From Halobacillus dabanensis (lineage in GTDB: Bacteria > Bacillota > Bacilli > Bacillales > Halobacillaceae): a stretch of 64,000 nt of DNA. The stretch's first letter is position 1; the number at the start of each line of letters is the position of its first letter. Made by a program: the position numbers and the translations under genes. Of the stretch, positions 28,758-36,202 are shown one piece after another. The notes beneath the pieces are model-generated. The model saw only the letters and a list, made by a program, of their open reading frames with translations. It did no database searches and was not told where the DNA came from. Where the stretch lies: positions 186,001 through 250,000 of the forward strand of contig NZ_FOSB01000003.1 in NCBI RefSeq assembly GCF_900114165.1, read 5' to 3'.

Positions 28758-30620
28758 ATGGAACATGGTGCTTCAGTAACTTCTTTAGTTATTGTCATTA
28801 TCGCAGCATTCATAACTCCCATCTTACTCCACCGTTTTAAGCTGAACTTCATTCCGGTGGTTGTAGCAGAAATTATTGTAGGTTTAATTATAGGGCAGAG
28901 TGGTTTTGATATCGTTGAAAATGGAAGTTGGTTGGAAATACTATCCACATTAGGTTTCATTTTCTTAATGTTCCTAAGTGGTTTAGAAATCGACTTTTCC
29001 ATTTTTGCAAGTAAGAAAAAGAAAGCGAAACCTGAGAATAAAGGGACAGGGGCTCCGAATCCTGTATGGGTGGCGACGATTGTCTTTATTGGAATCTTCG
29101 TCATCTCACTTGCTTTATCTTACATGTTCGTTTGGGCTGGTTTTATAGATAATGCATTCTTGATGACTCTGATAATTTCAACGATTTCGCTTGGTGTAGT
29201 TGTTCCGACATTGAAAGATGCCCAAATGATGAAAACAACGATTGGACAGACAATCCTTTTGATTGCTGTTATCGCTGACTTGGTTACGATGATCCTCCTT
29301 GCTGTTTTCGTTTCCATTTATGGAGAAAGCGGAGGAAATACGTGGCTATTGCTCGTCCTGTTTGCTGCTGGTGTTTTGTTCTATTACATTGGCAAAAGGT
29401 TCAGAGATCAATCGTTTGTGGAAACAATGGCAAAGGGAACCATTCAGATTGATACCCGAGCAGTTTTCACACTCATCCTTTTGCTTGTAGCTTTATCTGA
29501 AACGGTGGGGGCTGAGAATATTCTAGGAGCCTTCTTAGCCGGAACGCTTGTATCTTTATTGTCACCGAACCCGGAGATGGTGAAGCGTCTGGATAGTTTC
29601 GGTTATGGATTCTTAATTCCGATTTTCTTCGTCATGGTCGGAGTGGAAATCGATATTTGGGGATTGTTTACCGATAATCGCGTTCTTATATTGATTCCAT
29701 TGTTATTTATAGCCCTACTTGTTTCAAAACTTGTTCCTGCCCTTATCTTGAGCAAATGGTATGACAAAAAGACCGTGTTTGGATCTGGTTTTATTCTTAC
29801 ATCCACTTTATCCCTAGTGATTGCAGCCGCTGCCATCGGTAAACGGGAAGGAATGATTGATGACCAGATGGAAGGGGCATTGATACTCGTAGCTGTCCTT
29901 ACTTGCTTGGTCGCACCGGTGGCATTCAAGAAGATCTATGGGCGCTTTGAAGATGAAGACCACAAAACTGTTGTATCCTTTATCGGATCAAACCGTATGA
30001 CTCTACCGGTTGTCAGGGAACTTGACATCCATGCTTATGAAACACATTTGTATCATACAAAAGTGGATAAAATTGATGAGCGTATCAGTCGTAACTGTTT
30101 TGATATCAAAGAAGTTGAAGGTTACGATGTAGAAAAAATGAAAGAACTCGGAGTCTTTGATGTTGATTTGGTCGTAGCATCCACTGGCGATGAAGAAAGA
30201 AATGCTGAAATTGCTAAGTTTGCTAAAGAACAAGGGGTAGAGCGTATAATTGTACGTGTAGAATCACCAGAACTGACTCAAGAGATGAAAGATCTTAACA
30301 TTAGTGTTTTCTCTGTATTCTTATCATCGAAAGCATTATTGAAAGCGATGATTGAAGCGCCTAACGTCGTGGATATATTGACGAAGCAAGACAGTGCACT
30401 CTACCAAATCAATATGAACAATTCCGTTTATAACGGTATGCATCTTCGAGAATTTCCGTTTACAGGTGATGTAATAATGGTTCGTATATTCCGTGGTAAA
30501 GACTCCATTGTACCGCATGGGGACACGGAATTGAGAATGGGTGATCGATTAATCGTCACAGGTTCTCATGAGTATGTGGATGAGTTGAAAATGGAACTTG
30601 AATATTGTGAATGGTGTTAA
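28758..30620 (+). CDS. yjbQ: CPA2 family cation:proton antiporter with TrkA domains (YjbQ)
   Basis: The 620-residue protein has about 12 membrane helices of the Na+/H+ exchanger fold (residues 1-390), a TrkA-N (RCK) domain of which FIGSNRMTLPVVRELDIH and LVVASTGDEERNAEIAKF are visible, and a TrkA-C domain at the end (PHGDTELRMGDRLIVTG). K+ or Na+ efflux for pH and salt balance is expected. I start at ATG 28758, after GGAGGG; the in-frame GTG at 28752 is too close. It is likely co-transcribed with mgtE. Confidence 0.92.
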   Translation: MEHGASVTSLVIVIIAAFITPILLHRFKLNFIPVVVAEIIVGLIIGQSGFDIVENGSWLEILSTLGFIFLMFLSGLEIDFSIFASKKKKAKPENKGTGAPNPVWVATIVFIGIFVISLALSYMFVWAGFIDNAFLMTLIISTISLGVVVPTLKDAQMMKTTIGQTILLIAVIADLVTMILLAVFVSIYGESGGNTWLLLVLFAAGVLFYYIGKRFRDQSFVETMAKGTIQIDTRAVFTLILLLVALSETVGAENILGAFLAGTLVSLLSPNPEMVKRLDSFGYGFLIPIFFVMVGVEIDIWGLFTDNRVLILIPLLFIALLVSKLVPALILSKWYDKKTVFGSGFILTSTLSLVIAAAAIGKREGMIDDQMEGALILVAVLTCLVAPVAFKKIYGRFEDEDHKTVVSFIGSNRMTLPVVRELDIHAYETHLYHTKVDKIDERISRNCFDIKEVEGYDVEKMKELGVFDVDLVVASTGDEERNAEIAKFAKEQGVERIIVRVESPELTQEMKDLNISVFSVFLSSKALLKAMIEAPNVVDILTKQDSALYQINMNNSVYNGMHLREFPFTGDVIMVRIFRGKDSIVPHGDTELRMGDRLIVTGSHEYVDELKMELEYCEWC

Positions 30621-30624
30621 GTCT

Positions 30625-30660
30625 AAAAGCTCCTTCTCTCAACGAGAAGGAGCTTTTTGT
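30625..30660 (+). terminator. Terminator after yjbQ
   Basis: A perfect 14-bp inverted repeat (AAAAGCTCCTTCTC at 30625-30638, GAGAAGGAGCTTTT at 30644-30657) with a T tail. Confidence 0.93.
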
Positions 30661-30683
30661 TTCGCTATCCTAATTAATTCCAT

Positions 30684-30736
30684 CCCCCACTAAAGCTCCC
30701 AATTCTTGAAGACTCAGTTGGGAGACTTTAGTGGGA
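30684..30736. repeat. Dispersed repeat end, copy C
   Basis: CCCACTAAAGCTCCCAA (30686-30702) and TTGGGAGACTTTAGTGGG (30718-30735) form a near-perfect inverted repeat. The loop is TTCTTGAAGACTCAG, the same end motif as in copies A and B. It is in inverted orientation to copy D 0.7 kb away, so C and D may be the two ends of one larger element. Confidence 0.6.
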
Positions 30737-31439
30737 GTTTAGGGGCTACGGGAAAAGGTTCGTCCGTTTATGTCTCCCAGGGCGATTCCACATTTGAACA
30801 CTTTCCGTGCGGCGGGCGGTGAGCCTCCTCGAGCTAAAACTCTGCGGAGTATTACCTGTCCCGCAGATCCCAGTTCTTAAACCATTTGAAGTTAAATCTT
30901 TTTATGGGATCTTAAACAGTACGAGTGCTATCCAGCTCCAGTGTCTAGCGGCTAGTGAGACTTCCCTCGCTTTTGTAAGATAGGTCAACATCGAACGAAT
31001 CGCTACGCTCTTCGTGTTTCCTTTATCTCCTCGAACTCCAGGATAGTTCCGGTGTCTAGCCTCTTGAGGTCTTAGGCCTCACAGGAAGTAGAGACGTTCG
31101 GTGTTGCAACAGGACGTTGCGAATTTAACCGAACTTCTTTACTAATTATTCCAGGAAGAAGAACACTCCCTGTAATGATTGTTCTTAAGCTTTTCGGCTG
31201 ACCAAGACACCTCCACATTGGAATGTCCAGTCCATACGCCGCTGACCAAGGCACTTCCGCTTTCACATTAAGAGTCTCACCGTTTCCCTCCGCCCCTTGA
31301 TAAGTATCTCGCAACCACCTTCAAGTATAGATAGCTTGATATAGGTGAAAGTGCTTTAATCCCAGGCTTGAAATACTATTCTCCCTCTACTCATGGCAGG
31401 GTATTGTTGGTAGATGTCAAGCAACACATACGGCAAGGG
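30737..31439. other. Gene-free repeat-derived region between yjbQ and fabI
   Basis: About 0.7 kb with no convincing gene. It contains GC-richer modules of the kind scattered between genes in Bacillaceae, such as GCCTCCTCGAG near 30822, two CAGT/CCGGTGTCTAGC-type strings near 30940 and 31051, and two CTGACCAAG(G/A)CAC strings near 31198 and 31241. An 80-codon frame on the minus strand (31072-31314) runs through these repeats and has no ribosome binding site. B. subtilis has tenA-tenI-thi genes here; none is present. Confidence 0.6.
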
Positions 31440-31606
31440 TTGTGGGAGAAGGAGGTAGGCGAGATCCCGTAGTGCAGCAGACCGCCCGAGGAAGCTCGCC
31501 AGGTGCCCCACAGGAAAGCAAGTTGCTTAACTCTGACTATTCATACGGCAACGAAGCCCGGTTATCTCGAAATCGAGTATTCCAGAATACTGCCACTTTC
31601 TTTAAC
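31440..31606 (-). repeat. Dispersed MITE-like repeat, copy D
   Basis: Read on the minus strand from 31606: GTGGCAGTATTCTGGAATAC, TCGATTTCGAGATAACC, CGTTGCCGTATGA, CTTTCCTGTGGGG, GAGCTTCCTCGG and GGGATCTCGCCTA. The left part matches copy A and the right part matches copy B. Confidence 0.65.
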
Positions 31607-31666
31607 GTTTAGAAGGAGTGAAGAGATGCTTAGCTCTATGATATTAGGGTAAGCATAAGGTGAGGT

Positions 31667-31695
31667 TTGTTTTTCAAAAGCTGATGGTTTAAAAT
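31667..31695 (+). promoter_or_regulatory. Probable fabI promoter
   Basis: TTGTTT (31667-31672), a 17-base spacer and TAAAAT (31690-31695), partly overlapped by the FapR-like box. Confidence 0.6.
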
Positions 31696-31711
31696 AGCAA
31701 CAGGTACTAAT
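31693..31711 (+). promoter_or_regulatory. FapR-like operator of fabI
   Basis: AATAGCAACAGGTACTAAT matches a palindromic FapR consensus of the form ATTAGTACC-n-GGTACTAAT at 15 of 18 informative positions, with a perfect right half. It overlaps the -10 region, as FapR sites do. FapR represses lipid synthesis genes, including fabI, in B. subtilis until malonyl-CoA releases it. Confidence 0.65.
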
Positions 31712-31753
31712 AACAAATACTAAATTAAACACTACCTCAAGGAGGATATGATT

Positions 31754-32533
31754 ATGAACTTTTCATTAGAAGGACGCACATACGTTGTGATGGGTGTCGC
31801 GAATAAGCGAAGCATTGCCTGGGGAATCGCCCGTTCATTGCATGCGGCAGGAGCCCGTTTAATCTTCACCGTAGCATCCGAACGTTTTAAAAAATCTGTT
31901 CAGGAACTTGCAGATACACTTGAAGGAGGAGAAGAGTCCCTTGTATACGAGTGCGATGTAACAGATGATGAAGCTATTATTCAAACATTTGAAAGAATCG
32001 GAAATGATGTGGGTACGATTCACGGTCTGGCTCATTGTATCGCTTTTGCCAATAGGGAAGAACTGAAGGACGAGTTTTTAAATACAAGTCGTGACGGATT
32101 CTTGACAGCACATAACATTAGTTCTTATTCGTTGACTGCAGTTGCTCGTGCAGTGCAACCCTTGATGACAGACGGGGGCAGCATTTTGACACTCACTTAC
32201 TTAGGTGGAGAACAAGTGGTGAAAAACTATAATGTTATGGGAGTAGCGAAAGCTAGTCTTGATGCGAGTGTTAAATACTTAGCAAATGATTTAGGTAAGC
32301 ATAACATTCGTGTCAATGCGATATCTGCAGGCCCGATCCGCACTCTTTCCGCTAAAGGTGTGGGTGATTTCAATCAAATTCTTAAAGTTATTGAAGAACG
32401 TGCCCCATTGCGTCGTCCGGTTACTCAAGAAGAGGTCGGCGATACAGGGTATTACTTGATGAGTGATCTTTCCCGTGGTGTAACGGGTGAAATTATTCAC
32501 GTCGATTCTGGTTTCAATACGGTTGCCTACTAA
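31754..32533 (+). CDS. fabI: Enoyl-ACP reductase FabI
   Basis: FabI reduces trans-2-enoyl-ACP with NAD(P)H in the last step of fatty acid elongation. The 259-residue protein is a divergent SDR with the cofactor motif GVANKRSIAWGIA and catalytic Y159 and K166 (YNVMGVAKASLD). I start at ATG 31754, 8 bases after AAGGAGG; ATG 31748 is too close to it. A FapR-like operator overlaps the promoter and a terminator follows. Triclosan-type inhibitors target this family. Confidence 0.96.
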   Translation: MNFSLEGRTYVVMGVANKRSIAWGIARSLHAAGARLIFTVASERFKKSVQELADTLEGGEESLVYECDVTDDEAIIQTFERIGNDVGTIHGLAHCIAFANREELKDEFLNTSRDGFLTAHNISSYSLTAVARAVQPLMTDGGSILTLTYLGGEQVVKNYNVMGVAKASLDASVKYLANDLGKHNIRVNAISAGPIRTLSAKGVGDFNQILKVIEERAPLRRPVTQEEVGDTGYYLMSDLSRGVTGEIIHVDSGFNTVAY

Positions 32534-32540
32534 ATAGTGC

Positions 32541-32576
32541 AAGCCCCTTTTCCAATGTGGAAGAGGGGCTTTTCTA
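32541..32576 (+). terminator. Terminator of fabI
   Basis: AAGCCCCTTTTCCA (32541-32554) pairs with TGGAAGAGGGGCTT (32558-32571, one G-U), followed by TTC. Confidence 0.88.
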
Positions 32577-32820
32577 ATATTGATATATAAAATAAGATTA
32601 TAGCCTTTTTAATAATAATAGGAACGGCACCTGCCCATGGCGCTCGTAAGATTTTTTGTATATTAAGTAAAATTGGGAACTCCAAATAAATTAGCATCTG
32701 CGTCCATGTAAAATGTAGACGAAAATACAGATATTTTGACGGATGTATACGAAGATGAACATGAATCTTAACTTGGGCATATACATAAAATGATGAACGA
32801 ATGGAAAAGGAGAGATCAGG

Positions 32821-33375
32821 ATGGCCGAAGAAAAACGACTTGCCAAGCAACCGATGCTTTATATTGTACAGCCGAAGAATTTGAAACCGGCGGAGGTACC
32901 GATGCAAACAAGCTTCCGGTCCCAACGTTCGCCTTCTTCAGATTTAGATTCGGGTAGTGAACAAACAACGAAAGAAGTTACTGCTGATGAAAAAGAAATG
33001 AGGATGCGAAGAAATAACGCTCCTCATCAGGAAGAATTGGCAAAATTAAAGTCGGAAGCTTCCGCATCTGCCGATAATAGGTCCGAAGAACTCCAGGAGA
33101 CAGAGAAAGAAGAGAAACAGAAAAAAAGAACTACTCCCAGAGATCGGCGCCAACGTTTCCATGATATGTCATTAGAAGAGAAAGTGAATTATTTTTTTAA
33201 TCTCTCTCCTCATGTTCCGAAAATGAAATGTGAAGTGGTCACAGAAGAAGAGCAATATCGTGGATATATTACGGATTATGTGGATGGATATGTACACATG
33301 AAGGTATTTCAAAGACCTTTTCAACGCGAGGTTGCTTTTGATTCCATTAAGGATATCCGTCTTCTCGGCTTTTAA
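32821..33375 (+). CDS. cotO: Spore coat protein CotO family
   Basis: CotO (YjbX) is a morphogenetic coat protein that works with CotH in outer coat assembly. The 184-residue protein begins MAEEKRLAKQPMLYIVQPK, has a charged, low-complexity middle (about residues 40-115), and ends in the conserved block FFNLSPHVPKMKCEV followed by GYITDYVDGYVHMKV. The position after fabI is that of yjbX in B. subtilis. ATG 32821 follows AAGGAGAGATCAGG. No clear sigma-K box was identified upstream. Confidence 0.85.
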   Translation: MAEEKRLAKQPMLYIVQPKNLKPAEVPMQTSFRSQRSPSSDLDSGSEQTTKEVTADEKEMRMRRNNAPHQEELAKLKSEASASADNRSEELQETEKEEKQKKRTTPRDRRQRFHDMSLEEKVNYFFNLSPHVPKMKCEVVTEEEQYRGYITDYVDGYVHMKVFQRPFQREVAFDSIKDIRLLGF

Positions 33376-33390
33376 AATGAATGATAACTT

Positions 33391-33421
33391 AAAAAACCGC
33401 GCAATCGATGCGCGGTTTTTT
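33391..33421. terminator. Bidirectional terminator cotO/cotZ
   Basis: AAAAAACCGCGCA (33391-33403) and TGCGCGGTTTTTT (33409-33421) form a perfect stem between the convergent genes. Confidence 0.92.
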
Positions 33422-33428
33422 CTGGATA

Positions 33429-33926
33429 TTACAGAGTTGCTGCAGCAGGAAGGCATGTAACATGGCAGAAACAGTTCAAGTCCACAGTAATGCAAATGCC
33501 AGAGGCGCGGAGATTTCTGCAACTCTGATCAGCTGGTGATTTTGGATCGAATCCCCGGCCATGACGTCCAGATTCTACATCGTCCTCATCTTCCCCATAC
33601 CAACGGTCAGCAAAAAGGAGTTCAAGGATCGCGCATCCATCGTTATCAACGGATTTTACACGGAAGAAAAAGCTCCCTTTTACTTCACAATCGTCACCAC
33701 TTCGTTTTGAACCGAATCCTTTAAAAGGTGTGCACCCATCTTTGCAGTATAGGATGACTGGAACTGTGTCAAAGCCTGAGCCTCCATTGGTATCACCTAG
33801 AAGGTCGGCGATCGATTGCTCACAACTCGTCGTACAATCGTGCATGACATCGTTCTGAGCATCGACGATATCTTTAAGGATATCAATTACACAAGAACCT
33901 GAATCGAAATTTTTTCCACAGCTCAT
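33429..33926 (-). CDS. cotZ: Spore crust/coat protein of the CotY-CotZ family
   Basis: CotY and CotZ form disulfide-linked arrays in the outermost spore layer. The 165-residue protein starts MSCGKNFDSGSCVIDILKDI at ATG 33926, about 10 bases after AAAGGGG; the longer open frame upstream is not conserved in style. It has many cysteines (for example DCTTSCEQS, LYCKDGCTPF, NCFCHVTC) and the block GSFFFRVKSVDNDGCAILELL. Whether it is CotY or CotZ cannot be decided; only one copy is present. A sigma-K-like promoter lies upstream. Confidence 0.88.
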   Translation of the reverse strand: MSCGKNFDSGSCVIDILKDIVDAQNDVMHDCTTSCEQSIADLLGDTNGGSGFDTVPVILYCKDGCTPFKGFGSKRSGDDCEVKGSFFFRVKSVDNDGCAILELLFADRWYGEDEDDVESGRHGRGFDPKSPADQSCRNLRASGICITVDLNCFCHVTCLPAAATL

Positions 33927-33970
33927 TTTATATTTTCCCCTTTCCATACGTATTGACGTATTGTCTTTAC

Positions 33971-33997
33971 TAGAATATGAAATGTAACTGTGTCGGT
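33971..33997 (-). promoter_or_regulatory. Sigma-K-like promoter of cotZ
   Basis: On the minus strand, ACC (33997-33995), a 15-base spacer and CATATTCTA (33979-33971) match the sigma-K pattern AC...CATAnnnTA. The site lies about 45 bases before the cotZ start. Confidence 0.65.
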
Positions 33998-34060
33998 GTG
34001 GGCATTTGTCTCTTTTCTCCGAATCGAGACTTTTTTTGCTTATCATGGGCGCAAGACTAT

Positions 34061-34088
34061 ACCCATTTGGGGCAAACGCCATAGATTA
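34061..34088 (+). promoter_or_regulatory. Sigma-K-like promoter of the 73-residue gene
   Basis: ACC (34061-34063), a 16-base spacer and CATAGATTA (34080-34088) match AC...CATAnnnTA exactly in the -10 part, 30 bases before the start codon. Confidence 0.65.
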
Positions 34089-34117
34089 GAAGTGAATTCG
34101 AATAAGGAGTGAATGGG

Positions 34118-34339
34118 ATGTCTGAGAAAAAGAGGGTCATTCATGTGAAGGACCTTGTAATTAAAGCAGATAATGTTGTCATTGAACCACAACGGAACGA
34201 TCGTCGTGACCATGATCGTGATGACCGTATCGATCCATTTTTTGGCGGACCAAGACGTCGTAGAGATGAAGAAGAAAGCAGTTCCAAACACCGAGAAGAT
34301 GAATCTTCCGATCGCCGTGGAGGATTTCGCTGGTTCTAA
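34118..34339 (+). CDS. Small charged protein, probable spore coat component
   Basis: The 73-residue protein begins MSEKKRVIHVKDLVIKADNV, then becomes very rich in Arg, Asp and Glu (DRRDHDRDDR, FFGGPRRRRDEEESSS) and ends RGGFRWF. I do not recognise it. A spore role is inferred from its divergent pairing with cotZ and from a good sigma-K-like promoter. The start is ATG 34118, 8 bases after AAGGAG; the in-frame GTG at 34109 overlaps that site. Confidence 0.7.
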   Translation: MSEKKRVIHVKDLVIKADNVVIEPQRNDRRDHDRDDRIDPFFGGPRRRRDEEESSSKHREDESSDRRGGFRWF

Positions 34340-34352
34340 TTAATCAAGGAGT

Positions 34353-34385
34353 AGCCACTACTTGAAGTTGTAGTGGCTTTTTCTT
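34353..34385 (+). terminator. Terminator before yjcA
   Basis: AGCCACTAC (34353-34361) and GTAGTGGCT (34370-34378) form a stem followed by TTTTTC. Confidence 0.85.
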
Positions 34386-34405
34386 CATGAGAAAGGATGG
34401 AATGA

Positions 34406-34732
34406 ATGCTTAGTATCATGGAAGTTTTCTTAATAGCGCTGGCGAGTTTCCGTCTGACCCGGTTAATCGTCCGTGATTATATTATGGAATGGTTACGTCG
34501 TCCTTTTATCCATATAGAGGTTGTAATTAATGAGGAAGGAATAGAAGAGGAATGGGTGGAGCCGAACGGTTTTATCGGTGAAGGCTTGAGTTGTCAGTGG
34601 TGTGTGGGAGTATGGTCGTCATTTATTATGCTTCTCTTCTATATTATTGTGCCATATGGAGAGTGGCTTGTCTTCGTGTTTGCCATCGCAGGTTTACAGT
34701 CCATCCTGTATTCCTGGACGGATCGCCTATGA
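34406..34732 (+). CDS. yjcA: Sporulation protein YjcA (DUF1360)
   Basis: The 108-residue membrane protein has about three hydrophobic segments and the DUF1360 motifs ALASFRLTRLIVRD and GLSCQWCVGVWSS. The family is linked to sporulation in Bacillus; the mechanism is unknown. Its stop codon overlaps the next start codon (ATGA), so translation of the following 71-residue protein is probably coupled. Confidence 0.85.
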   Translation: MLSIMEVFLIALASFRLTRLIVRDYIMEWLRRPFIHIEVVINEEGIEEEWVEPNGFIGEGLSCQWCVGVWSSFIMLLFYIIVPYGEWLVFVFAIAGLQSILYSWTDRL

Positions 34733-34944
34733 CAAAGAAGAAAGAAAAGTCGTTGTTTGAAGTTTTGCAGGAAATAGATGTGGAAACGTCGAAAATGAAT
34801 GGAATCATAAAGCAACCTGAAAAGAAATTTAATGAGTGGGAAAAAGACTTTCAAGCTTGGGATCGCCGTTTTTCTAAGCGGATGACAGACATGGAGAAGT
34901 TTTTGACCAAACAAATGGGAAAAATGGAGCGTTTCTTTGAATAG
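34729..34944 (+). CDS. Small coiled-coil protein coupled to yjcA
   Basis: The 71-residue protein begins MTKKKEKSLFEVLQEIDVET and is highly charged, with a likely amphipathic helix over most of its length (KKFNEWEKDFQAWDRRFSK). Its ATG overlaps the yjcA stop by 4 bases. A longer frame starting at 34591 is an out-of-frame shadow of yjcA. The family is not recognised; the coupling suggests a partner role for YjcA. Confidence 0.7.
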   Translation: MTKKKEKSLFEVLQEIDVETSKMNGIIKQPEKKFNEWEKDFQAWDRRFSKRMTDMEKFLTKQMGKMERFFE

Positions 34945-34980
34945 GTTAAATGGGTATAGGTAAACGAAGGAGGAGTATAT

Positions 34981-35280
34981 ATGGGATATATTCTACCTAT
35001 AAATCATTATCAATACCAGGATTATCAAGTCAGAACAACCAAGGATGAGCGCTCACCATTCGCGTTTGAGAAAGTTTTTAAGGCAACACTTGATAACAAG
35101 TTGAAACAAAATGAACCTTATTCTCAAAAGCGTCTCAAATACCAAAAGTTAAATGGCATCCATATACCGAGGACGACACATGCTGTTTCAAGAGTCAGTC
35201 AGCCCCCTCATCCAGAAGAAGGTGATGCTATTCTTTCAAAAATGACAGGAAAAGGACAGAACTTTAGCGAAACTGTATAA
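34981..35280 (+). CDS. Unrecognised 99-residue protein
   Basis: The protein opens MGYILPINHYQYQDYQVRTT and is basic, with no membrane segment, signal peptide or cysteine. ATG 34981 follows AAGGAGGAG at about 7 bases, a strong site. It lies 22 bases before the metallo-hydrolase gene and may be co-transcribed with it. I cannot assign a family. Confidence 0.7.
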   Translation: MGYILPINHYQYQDYQVRTTKDERSPFAFEKVFKATLDNKLKQNEPYSQKRLKYQKLNGIHIPRTTHAVSRVSQPPHPEEGDAILSKMTGKGQNFSETV

Positions 35281-35302
35281 AAAAGCTAAAGGAGTCATGT
35301 AG

Positions 35303-36202
35303 ATGTCTTTCATCCAATTAAATGAGCAATGTTATTATTACCACAGTTCTGTAAATATAGGGTATGTTACAAAAGGGACAGATGGTGTTTTGATTGATTC
35401 AGGTATTGACCGTACCTCTGTTAAAAAGGTGCTCAAAGAACTGGAAGAACGAGAACTTCCTTTGACGCACCTTTTTATTACCCATGCACACGCGGATCAT
35501 TATGGAGGTGCAGGATATGTCCAGAATAATCATGAGGTACATACCATTGCCCCTGTTTATGAAGAAGCTATTCTGAGAAACCCAAGTCTTGAACCACTTT
35601 ATCTATTTGGGGGAAATGATCCACTCCCGGAGTTACAAAACAAGTTCCTGCAAGGCCCGCCAGTTAGGATTGACCAAGTGGTTGATGAAGGAGAGTTATT
35701 TTTTGGAGCGATAAAAGCGGATACCTTTTTGCTGCCAGGCCATAGCTATCACCAATTGGCGGTGATGGGGAATGGTATTCTTTATGCTGCCGATAGTTAT
35801 TTTGGTATCGAAACTCTTCGCAAGCATAAGATTCCTTATGTGACAGATGTCAGTAAAACTATAGAGAGTTTGAGGAGGCTGTTATCTATGACCTGTGACG
35901 GAGCAGTTCCAGGTCACGGGTTATTTGAAGAAGATCCCGCGGGAACCATAAAAGCAAATATTACATACCATCAAGAGTTAAAAGAGTGGTTGCATAAATA
36001 CATAAGAGAAAATGGAGTAGTCTCTCATGAAGTCATTGTGTCATCGATGTGTGACCACTTTGATGTACAACATGGGAACTTGCCCCAATGGCTATTATAT
36101 AGGACAGCTGTGACCGCTTATTTAATTGGATTAAAAAAAGCGGACCTTGTTGAGGACCGCATTGCAGATCATAAATGGATGTTCCAAATTAAAAACCGAT
36201 GA
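35303..36202 (+). CDS. MBL-fold metallo-hydrolase
   Basis: The 299-residue protein has the metallo-beta-lactamase fold with the metal site THAHADHYGG (H61, H63, D65, H66), then LLPGHSYHQLAV and VPGHGLFEEDPAG for the later ligands. It is probably a thioesterase or glyoxalase-like hydrolase; the substrate is unknown. A C-terminal winged-helix-like part (about residues 225-295) is common in this subgroup. ATG 35303 follows AAAGGAG. The 3' end overlaps the convergent DUF421 gene by 14 bases. Confidence 0.88.
   Translation: MSFIQLNEQCYYYHSSVNIGYVTKGTDGVLIDSGIDRTSVKKVLKELEERELPLTHLFITHAHADHYGGAGYVQNNHEVHTIAPVYEEAILRNPSLEPLYLFGGNDPLPELQNKFLQGPPVRIDQVVDEGELFFGAIKADTFLLPGHSYHQLAVMGNGILYAADSYFGIETLRKHKIPYVTDVSKTIESLRRLLSMTCDGAVPGHGLFEEDPAGTIKANITYHQELKEWLHKYIRENGVVSHEVIVSSMCDHFDVQHGNLPQWLLYRTAVTAYLIGLKKADLVEDRIADHKWMFQIKNR

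Noticed and set aside
31072-31314. 80-codon frame on the minus strand in the repeat block
   Set aside because: It has no binding site and runs through repeated modules; the open frame is likely a by-product of repeat composition.
32795-32815. Possible sigma-K box upstream of cotO (CATATACAT)
   Set aside because: The last two bases do not fit CATAnnnTA and the -35 spacing is only approximate.
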